From an uncultured Bacteroidota bacterium (GTDB lineage Bacteria > Bacteroidota > Bacteroidia > Chitinophagales > S012-47): DNA of 11,047 bases. The translations under genes were made by a program, and so were the position numbers. The first letter of the stretch is position 1; each line of letters opens with the position of its first letter. Of the stretch, positions 1-4,462 are shown piece by piece. The notes under the pieces are model-generated. The model had not been told where the DNA came from, searched no databases, and saw only the letters and a list, made by a program, of their open reading frames with translations. Location: the NCBI GenBank assembly GCA_913062655.1, contig CAJXXO010000062.1, positions 1 through 11,047 on the forward strand, read 5' to 3'.

Positions 1-1
1 G

Positions 2-844
2 CAAGCCGATTGGCGGGCGGCTGTTCCCTACTTTGAAGCGGCTGTGAAAAACGACAATAAAAATGCCGCCTACCTGTTGGCCCTGGCCGATGTGTATCAG
101 CAATTGGGTTGGTCAGACAGTACCTTCAAAGTGCTACAGTTGGCCGTACAATTGCCCAATGTGCCGGCTAAGGCCTATGGCACCCTGGCCGAGTTTTATC
201 GGGTGCAGGGAGCCGAGAAAAAAGCGCTGGATGTATACTACGATTGCCTGTACGAAGCCAATCCCAACTCCGACAACTATACCACCTGCCTCTACAATGT
301 AGGCTTCTTTGAACTGAAGGCCAATCGTCCGCAGGATGCCGAGCTGGCGCTGCGTACGCTATTGTCTTTTGCCCCGCGCGACTATGCAGCGATTGAATTA
401 TTGGTACAGGCGCTGGTGCGCCAGGAGAAGGTGAAAGAGATGAATGAGTGGGCCGGCAAATTGTACTACTACCACCGCCAAGACAGCCTGCCCCCGATCA
501 TGGCCAACCGGTTTCAGTTGGATGGTTTCAAGTGGGATACCCTCGATGTGTTGGTGTATGAATATTTCGATGAGCCGGATACCGGGTATACCAAATTTGC
601 CTTTTGGGTAGTGGACGACAGCAACACGGTGGTGCGAAAGATACATACCGTATTGCAGCCCAATGTGGGCGGTCGCAATGCGTATTTCCTGGTGGATGTC
701 ACCGACCCCACGGCAAAGCTGTATACCAGCCGTACCATGCGAAAGAGCCGCCTGAACTATTACCTGCTGCGGCAGTGGGTGATGGATATACTCCAAGATC
801 GTGTCCAACCAGACGCAGAACGCCCCCGTACCCTCTTCGATTAA
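2..844 (+). CDS. TPR-repeat protein, 5'-partial
   Basis: The reading frame is open from the window edge to a TAA at 842-844, giving 280 visible residues. A GTG at 44 is possible, but the 14 codons before it continue the same TPR helix pattern (DWRAAVPYFEAAV), so the true start lies off the left edge. Residues 1 to about 150 hold helical TPR-like repeats with alternating small and aromatic residues. Examples are the YLLALADVYQQLGW and AYGTLAEFYRVQG segments. Such repeats normally bind other proteins. The last ~110 residues are not TPR: they are beta-rich and aromatic (FAFWVVDD, NAYFLVDVTD), followed by a basic helix. I do not recognise this tail. It faces the next gene tail to tail across a repeat array. 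No signal peptide can be judged because the N-terminus is missing. The function is unknown; a scaffold or regulatory role is only inference from the repeats. Confidence 0.85.
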   Translation, partial: QADWRAAVPYFEAAVKNDNKNAAYLLALADVYQQLGWSDSTFKVLQLAVQLPNVPAKAYGTLAEFYRVQGAEKKALDVYYDCLYEANPNSDNYTTCLYNVGFFELKANRPQDAELALRTLLSFAPRDYAAIELLVQALVRQEKVKEMNEWAGKLYYYHRQDSLPPIMANRFQLDGFKWDTLDVLVYEYFDEPDTGYTKFAFWVVDDSNTVVRKIHTVLQPNVGGRNAYFLVDVTDPTAKLYTSRTMRKSRLNYYLLRQWVMDILQDRVQPDAERPRTLFD

Positions 845-859
845 CCCACCCTAAACGCA

Positions 860-964
860 GAACTTTAAACTTTGAACTTTCAACTCTGAACTCTGAACTC
901 TGAACTCTGAACTTTGAACTTTCAACTTTGAACTTTCAACTTTCAACTTCAAACGCTCAACGTT
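860..964. repeat. Degenerate tandem 7-bp repeat array
   Basis: About 15 head-to-tail units of a 7-base motif with plus-strand consensus (G/C)AACTYT occupy the gap between two convergent genes. Reading from 860, the units run GAACTTT, AAACTTT, GAACTTT, CAACTCT, three GAACTCT, two more GAACTTT, then mixed CAACTTT/GAACTTT, decaying to AAACGCT and CAACGTT. The three identical GAACTCT copies in the middle suggest recent slippage, and the ends are worn. The last two units overlap the stop codon region of the minus-strand gene at 957. The motif is not self-complementary, so it cannot form a terminator hairpin. Because 21 bases make seven codons, one frame stays open as a low-complexity K-V-Q-S-S peptide pattern, which I regard as spurious. 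Confidence 0.9.
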
Positions 965-1697
965 CACCCCCCTCTTGCCCGAGCGAGCGATCCTGGTCTT
1001 GGCTGTCATCTTCCTTAGTGTGCTCCTCAACAATCTCGTAGTCGGTGTATTCCTCTTCCCGTTTCGATTGCTGTTGCCGCTGCTCATTGATCAACCGGTC
1101 GGTAAAGGAGTCGTCCTCTGCCCCTTCCCAGCCAAATAATGAGAAGATCAGCGTGCGGGTAGCGAATAGGCTCTTGATGAGGATATTGACCAGGAAAAAG
1201 AGGGCCAGGAAGCCGATGATGACTTTGAAGAGCAGCACCTGATAGATGCTGGCGATGGCATCGAAGAACCAGTTCGTGATTTGCGTGTCGTGCAGTTCCG
1301 GAAAAAACAAGGCCAGGCTGTACAGCACCAGGGCACTGAAGAGAAAGATACCATCGTAGCGCATCCGCTTAATCGCCTGTGTATCCATCTTGATCTTCGC
1401 CTTCATTTTGCTGCGCTGCATCGATGAGGTGATGTAGAAATACAATACGATCAGGCCAATGGCCGGGTAGAGAAATTTGCTCAACTGACTATCGGCCAGT
1501 TGCAGGTTTTGGGTGGTGGTTATGGCTGTAAGGGTGACGAGGATATATAAGCTAAGGCCTTTGGAAATGTAGTAGACCCAGCCCTCTCGTTTGTCGATAC
1601 CAAAGAAGTACTTCAGCACCCACAAGAAGAGATTCCACAGCGCATCGAAGGTGATATAAATGACGCCTAGAAAAAATACGAAGCGCAGTACATTCAT
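957..1697 (-). CDS. Uncharacterised five-helix membrane protein with acidic tail
   Basis: This encodes 246 residues from an ATG at 1697 to a TGA at 957-959. Hydrophobic segments appear at about residues 4-30, 45-62, 75-92, 115-132 and 145-175, so it is probably an inner-membrane protein with five helices. A basic loop (about 95-113, KMKAKIKMDTQAIKRMR) is likely cytoplasmic. The last ~55 residues are soluble and highly charged, running from a GWEGAEDD turn near 189 into a Q/E/K/D-rich stretch. I recognise no catalytic motif and cannot assign a family. It begins 24 bases after the DAHP synthase stop, so it is probably cotranscribed with it. A near-match -7 element (TACCTTTA) in that gap leaves room for its own promoter. 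The heptamer array runs into its stop codon, so the last few residues may vary between strains. Confidence 0.8.
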   Translation of the reverse strand: MNVLRFVFFLGVIYITFDALWNLFLWVLKYFFGIDKREGWVYYISKGLSLYILVTLTAITTTQNLQLADSQLSKFLYPAIGLIVLYFYITSSMQRSKMKAKIKMDTQAIKRMRYDGIFLFSALVLYSLALFFPELHDTQITNWFFDAIASIYQVLLFKVIIGFLALFFLVNILIKSLFATRTLIFSLFGWEGAEDDSFTDRLINEQRQQQSKREEEYTDYEIVEEHTKEDDSQDQDRSLGQEGGER

Positions 1698-1701
1698 AGG
1701 A

Positions 1702-1709
1702 TAAAGGTA
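1702..1709 (-). promoter_or_regulatory. Weak candidate -7 element for the membrane-protein gene
   Basis: On the minus strand this reads TACCTTTA, one base off the Bacteroidota consensus TAnnTTTG, and lies 4 bases ahead of the ATG at 1697. That spacing would leave almost no leader. No TTTG-like -33 box is seen upstream, and the region is the 24-base gap after aroF. Readthrough from aroF is the simpler explanation. Confidence 0.25.
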
Positions 1710-1721
1710 TCAATTATCGGC

Positions 1722-2720
1722 TCAGCGAAGCTGATAACCGATGGCTTTGGCCACCGCGTGGAGGCTCGGCAGCAGTTCATCAAAATCGCTGAAAGAGAGT
1801 TGCTGTGCGGCATCTGAGAGTGCGTCCGCAGGATTGGGATGCACTTCAATGAGAACACCATCCACGCCCATAGCCACAGCCGCTCGAGTCAGGTCGGGCA
1901 CCCCGTAGGAAAGCCCCATGGCATGGCTTGGATCGACCACGATCGGCAGGTGTACATGCTTCTTCAGCCAGGCTACCCCTGTCAGGTCAATGGTGAAGCG
2001 GGTATGTTTCTCGAAGGTGCGGATACCGCGCTCGCAAAGTAGTACTTGTTTGTTACCCCGCTTGAGTACGAATTCGGCTGCTTGTACAAACTCCTGCAGC
2101 GTGGCCCCAAAGTGCCGCTTGATCAGTACCGGTTTGTCGGCTTCACCACAAGCAGCCAGGATACCATGATCATACATCGCTTTCGCGCCTACCTGCACAA
2201 TATCGGCTGCAGCAATTACCTCGGCTACGTGCGTAGCATCGCGCACCTCCGTGATAATGCGCATGCCGGTTGTCTGCCGCACTTCCTCCAGGATATCGAG
2301 GCCCTCATCACCCAAGCCCTGAAAGGTGTAGGGTGAGGTACGTGATTTGTAAGCGCCTGCCCGAAAAACGGTGACCCCCTGCCGGGCCAGGTGCTGTGCA
2401 GTAGATAGGGCTTGTTCCCGGCTCTCTACCGAGCAAGGCCCCGCCATAAGCAAGGTGTGGTGACTATCGCCTCCAATAGGGGTGTCGCCAATCAGGAGCT
2501 GCGATGCGGCTGCTTGCCAGTCGCGATGGGCCAGTTGAATATCACTGCCGGTATCCACCCACCTGTCGATACTCGGTTGATCGGCCGGATCGATACGACT
2601 GTGGCCGGAGTCGGTAACCAGGATGGCCTTGCCATTCCATTTGACTCGGTCCGCCCGGTACTTAGCCGCCAGCTTTTCTATGTCGGAGGCAGACAAGTCA
2701 GCCTTCAATTCCAAAATCAT
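1722..2720 (-). CDS. aroF: 3-deoxy-7-phosphoheptulonate (DAHP) synthase, type I beta
   Basis: This enzyme condenses phosphoenolpyruvate with erythrose 4-phosphate to DAHP, the first step of the shikimate pathway to chorismate, in the cytoplasm. The 332 residues match the length of the Thermotoga-type enzyme. Residues 1 to ~70 form a small N-terminal domain starting MILELKADLSASDIEKLAAKY, like the ferredoxin-like regulatory domain of that type. The barrel follows. Expected metal and substrate residues are present: C96 in MAGPCSVES, K125 in GAYKSRTSPY, K201 in LIKRHFGAT, H266 in VDPSHAMG, E292 in IEVHPNP, and D299 or D303 near the C-terminus. There is no chorismate mutase domain. Some conserved neighbours differ from relatives I know: GAKAMYD where GARxxQN is usual, KRHF where KRG is usual, and PSHAMG without a following basic pair. 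The ATG at 2720 sits 25 bases after a -7 element. The symbol is the generic one; paralogues elsewhere cannot be excluded. Confidence 0.93.
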   Translation of the reverse strand: MILELKADLSASDIEKLAAKYRADRVKWNGKAILVTDSGHSRIDPADQPSIDRWVDTGSDIQLAHRDWQAAASQLLIGDTPIGGDSHHTLLMAGPCSVESREQALSTAQHLARQGVTVFRAGAYKSRTSPYTFQGLGDEGLDILEEVRQTTGMRIITEVRDATHVAEVIAAADIVQVGAKAMYDHGILAACGEADKPVLIKRHFGATLQEFVQAAEFVLKRGNKQVLLCERGIRTFEKHTRFTIDLTGVAWLKKHVHLPIVVDPSHAMGLSYGVPDLTRAAVAMGVDGVLIEVHPNPADALSDAAQQLSFSDFDELLPSLHAVAKAIGYQLR

Positions 2721-2745
2721 AACCAGCCCTTTCTTTGGGGGTGTG

Positions 2746-2753
2746 CAAATTTA
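2746..2753 (-). promoter_or_regulatory. Candidate -7 promoter element for aroF
   Basis: The minus strand reads TAAATTTG, an exact match to the Bacteroidota -7 consensus TAnnTTTG, followed by CA. The first coding base is 26 bases further on, giving a leader of roughly 20 bases. No clear TTTG is found 19-21 bases upstream. An 11-base perfect palindrome (2750-2760) overlaps the upstream half. Confidence 0.5.
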
Positions 2754-2760
2754 CCGTAAA
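2750..2760. promoter_or_regulatory. Small palindrome between divergent aroF and yjbQ
   Basis: The plus strand reads TTTACCGTAAA, a perfect dyad of 5 bases each side of one central base. It overlaps the aroF -7 element and lies just upstream of yjbQ in a gap of only 57 bases. It could be an operator for one or both genes, but an 11-base dyad in AT-rich intergenic DNA can arise by chance. Confidence 0.25.
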
Positions 2761-2764
2761 ATGC

Positions 2765-2772
2765 TATCTTTT
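2765..2772 (+). promoter_or_regulatory. Weak candidate -7 element for yjbQ
   Basis: The plus strand reads TATCTTTT, one base off TAnnTTTG, ending 5 bases before the ATG at 2778. If used, the transcript would be nearly leaderless. The surrounding run of T makes a chance match easy. Confidence 0.25.
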
Positions 2773-2777
2773 TTCCC

Positions 2778-3188
2778 ATGATAGAACAAGTAACCGTACA
2801 GCTTCGTGCCTATCCACGCGGATTTCACCTCATCACAAACGATGTACTGCAGCAATTACCGTCATTACCCGATGCCGGATTGTTGCATCTCTTTATCCAG
2901 CATACCTCTGCTGGCTTGACGATTAACGAAAATGCCGACCCAAGTGTTCGGGTCGACTTTGAGACGATCTTCAACAAGCTCGTGCCAGAGGACGATCCTG
3001 ACTATACGCATACGATGGAGGGCCCGGACGATATGCCTGCCCATGTAAAGGCGAGCTTGGTGGGCTGTAGTGTTACCATTCCTATACGCCATGGTGAATT
3101 GGCCCTCGGCACCTGGCAAGGGCTATACCTGTGTGAGTTTAGAAATCATGGCGGCAGGCGCAAACTACTGGCCACGATTTGGACATAA
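2778..3188 (+). CDS. yjbQ: YjbQ / UPF0047 family protein
   Basis: This is a 136-residue cytoplasmic protein of the YjbQ (UPF0047) family, of usual length. The family signatures are clear: LFIQHTSAGLTINENADPSV (residues 38-57), the D-Y-T-H-T segment near 76-80, GPDDMPAHVKASLVG (82-96), and GTWQGLYLCEFRNHGGRR (111-128). Conserved H42, H79 and H89 probably form the family's metal or substrate pocket. Some members show weak thiamine-phosphate synthase activity, but the physiological role is unsettled, so no pathway is assigned. It is divergent from aroF and convergent with rplT. Its TAA stop merges into the A-run that serves as the U-tract of the minus-strand terminator. I see no Shine-Dalgarno sequence before the ATG, which is normal in this phylum. 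Confidence 0.93.
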   Translation: MIEQVTVQLRAYPRGFHLITNDVLQQLPSLPDAGLLHLFIQHTSAGLTINENADPSVRVDFETIFNKLVPEDDPDYTHTMEGPDDMPAHVKASLVGCSVTIPIRHGELALGTWQGLYLCEFRNHGGRRKLLATIWT

Positions 3189-3216
3189 AAAAAGCGCTTC
3201 CGGCAAGAAGCGCTTT
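3185..3216 (-). terminator. Intrinsic terminator of the thrS-infC-rpmI-rplT operon
   Basis: On the minus strand a perfect 10-base stem, AAAGCGCTTC and GAAGCGCTTT (3191-3216), encloses the 6-base loop TTGCCG and runs straight into further T residues (3185-3190). It starts 20 bases after the rplT stop. On the plus strand the same stem lacks a T-run (GTACTATAC follows), so termination of yjbQ there would be weaker. The tract overlaps the yjbQ stop codon. Confidence 0.9.
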
Positions 3217-3236
3217 GTACTATACTTGTATGTCGC

Positions 3237-3581
3237 TTACTTCACTTTATCTACTACTGCTTTGAACGCTTCCGGGTGATTCATGGCCAGGTCAGCCAGC
3301 ACCTTACGGTTCAGTTCAATATTCGCCTCGTTGCACTTGTGCACAAACTGGCTATAGCTCATACCTTCGGCACGAACGGCTGCATTGATACGTGCGATCC
3401 ACAGCGAGCGGAAATTCCGCTTCTTCTGCTTACGGTCGCGGTAAGCATACTGCAAACCTTTCTCAACAGCGTTTTTGGCTACGGTATATACATTCTTCCT
3501 GCGGCCAAAATAACCTTTGGCCTGCTTCAGGACCTTTTTCTTTCTCCTACGGGATGCAACTGAGTTGACTGATCTAGGCAT
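3237..3581 (-). CDS. rplT: 50S ribosomal protein L20 (bL20)
   Basis: This encodes 114 residues, close to the usual 117, of a large-subunit assembly protein that binds 23S rRNA. Family features are plain: a basic N-terminal arm MPRSVNSVASRRRKKKVLKQ, then AKGYFGRRKNVY, the YAYRDRKQKKRNFRSLWIARINAA segment (about 46-69), and the globular C-terminus with GMSYSQFVH and LADLAMNHPEAF. The ATG at 3581 is preceded by a strong Shine-Dalgarno sequence at ideal distance, unlike most genes here. It is the last gene of the operon, 15 bases after rpmI, and is followed by a strong intrinsic terminator. In E. coli and Bacillus L20 represses its own operon; no such RNA site is demonstrated here. Confidence 0.98.
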   Translation of the reverse strand: MPRSVNSVASRRRKKKVLKQAKGYFGRRKNVYTVAKNAVEKGLQYAYRDRKQKKRNFRSLWIARINAAVRAEGMSYSQFVHKCNEANIELNRKVLADLAMNHPEAFKAVVDKVK

Positions 3582-3587
3582 GATTTG

Positions 3588-3595
3588 CTCCTTTT
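3588..3595 (-). promoter_or_regulatory. Strong Shine-Dalgarno site for rplT
   Basis: The minus strand reads AAAAGGAG followed by 6 bases and the rplT ATG at 3581. This is close to a perfect anti-16S match at optimal spacing. Most other starts in the window have only A/T-rich or unrelated leaders, as expected in Bacteroidota, so this site is unusual. It lies partly in the 15-base rpmI-rplT gap. Confidence 0.75.
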
Positions 3596-3596
3596 A

Positions 3597-3797
3597 CTAT
3601 CCTCCAATACAAAGCATGCGCTTTACGCGTGCTTCATCACTCTTATGAACGGTGGTCGATTGTACCAAACGCTTCTTACGAACCTTTTCCTTTTTCGTAA
3701 GAATGTGGCTGTGGTACGCCTTATTCCGCTTTACTTTACCGGAACCAGTCACCTTGAAACGCTTCTTGGCACTGGAATTGGTCTTCATCTTAGGCAT
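3597..3797 (-). CDS. rpmI: 50S ribosomal protein L35 (bL35)
   Basis: This encodes 66 residues, a normal length for this small basic large-subunit protein. The hallmark segments are the N-terminal MPKMKTNSSAKKRFKVTGSG, then KVKRNKAYHSHILTKK and a basic C-terminus ending VKRMLCIGG. It runs from an ATG at 3797 to a TAG at 3597-3599, with 15 bases to rplT. It is separated from infC by 77 bases, the largest gap within this operon. That gap carries an exact -7 promoter element and a small dyad, so rpmI-rplT may have its own promoter besides readthrough from thrS-infC. No Shine-Dalgarno sequence precedes it. Confidence 0.97.
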   Translation of the reverse strand: MPKMKTNSSAKKRFKVTGSGKVKRNKAYHSHILTKKEKVRKKRLVQSTTVHKSDEARVKRMLCIGG

Positions 3798-3818
3798 AGC
3801 GCTCGAAATTTAGAGTTG

Positions 3819-3826
3819 CAAAGGTA
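3819..3826 (-). promoter_or_regulatory. Candidate internal promoter (-7) for rpmI-rplT
   Basis: The minus strand reads TACCTTTG followed by CA, an exact TAnnTTTG match 22 bases before the rpmI ATG. It would give a leader of about 15 bases. It sits inside a short inverted repeat (TTGCA at 3816-3820 and TGCAA at 3827-3831). No good TTTG -33 box is seen; that position falls in the dyad at 3845-3859. Confidence 0.5.
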
Positions 3827-3844
3827 TGCAATTCCACCTAATAA

Positions 3845-3859
3845 CGGTAGTGTCTACCG
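3845..3859. promoter_or_regulatory. Perfect 6-bp dyad in the infC-rpmI gap
   Basis: The minus strand reads CGGTAG, loop ACA, CTACCG. In RNA from upstream readthrough it would form a short hairpin 15 bases after the infC stop. The T6 run lies before it, not after, so it is not a standard terminator. As DNA it covers the expected -33 region of the rpmI promoter. The role is unproven. Confidence 0.35.
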
Positions 3860-3874
3860 CAAAAAATCAGGATA

Positions 3875-4435
3875 CTATTTGCTCTTTTTCTGGCTCTTGG
3901 GCGCGATGAACATGATCATCCTCCGGCCTTCGAGTTTAGGCATCTGCTCTACAGCGCCCAGTTCTTCCAGCCGCTTGGCAAGTTTCAGCAGGATCAGTTC
4001 TCCGCGCTCCTTAAACATGATGGCCCGGCCTTTGAATTGCACATAGGCTTTCACCTTCGCGCCTTCCTTGAGGAATTTCTCCGCATGGTTGGCTTTGAAT
4101 TCAAAGTCGTGGTCGTCTGTGTTGGAGGTGAAACGGATCTCTTTAATCACCGTTTTGACCGTCTTGGCCTTGATTTCTTTCTCTTTCTTCTTCTTGTCGT
4201 ACAAGAACTTCTTGTAGTCCATGATCTTGCACACCGGTGGCTTAGCGGTGGGTGAGATCTCTACCAGATCCAATTCCAATTCTTTGGCTAAGTCGAGTGC
4301 CTTTCTCGTGGGGTATACCCCCTGTTCTGGAATGTTATCGCCTACCAGTCTGATTTCCGGTACGCGAATACGCTCATTAATCCGATGTTCAGGTTCTCTG
4401 CGTCTGGGTTTGAAAGTGCGTCTTCTTCTCTGCAA
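3875..4435 (-). CDS. infC: Translation initiation factor IF-3, non-canonical start codon
   Basis: IF-3 binds the 30S subunit, keeps subunits apart and proofreads the start codon and initiator tRNA. From the TTG at 4433-4435 the protein is 186 residues. The N-terminal domain includes HRINERIRVPEIRLVG and DLVEISPTAKPPVCKIMDYKKF. A lysine-rich linker follows (about 79-93). The C-terminal domain has IKEIRFTSNTDDHDF and KAYVQFKGRAIMF. No ATG or GTG lies in frame between the thrS stop and residue 1, and the first in-frame ATG (residue 72) would remove the N-terminal domain. Candidate starts are TTG (4435), ATA (4441) and ATT (4459). TTG is favoured for its A-rich leader (AAAATAAAC). In E. coli infC begins with AUU and IF-3 thereby represses itself, so similar feedback is a fair inference. 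It starts 27 bases after thrS and ends with TAG. Confidence 0.96.
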   Translation of the reverse strand: MQRRRRTFKPRRREPEHRINERIRVPEIRLVGDNIPEQGVYPTRKALDLAKELELDLVEISPTAKPPVCKIMDYKKFLYDKKKKEKEIKAKTVKTVIKEIRFTSNTDDHDFEFKANHAEKFLKEGAKVKAYVQFKGRAIMFKERGELILLKLAKRLEELGAVEQMPKLEGRRMIMFIAPKSQKKSK

Positions 4436-4462
4436 GTTTATTTTAGTTTGGTGAACAATTAA

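Noticed and set aside
860..964. CRISPR array or mobile element remnant
   Set aside because: The unit is 7 bases with no spacers, and there is no cas gene, transposase or terminal inverted repeat nearby.
851..1087. Minus-strand open frame crossing the heptamer array
   Set aside because: It is low-complexity translation of the repeat and overlaps the membrane-protein gene in another frame; no sign of a real protein.
1722..1734. Short hairpin TCAGC-GAA-GCTGA at the aroF stop as a terminator
   Set aside because: The stem is 5 bases, there is no T-run, and the next gene starts 24 bases on.
3845..3859. Intrinsic terminator or attenuator after infC
   Set aside because: The T6 run precedes the hairpin in the direction of transcription and only TTATT follows, so it does not fit a standard terminator.
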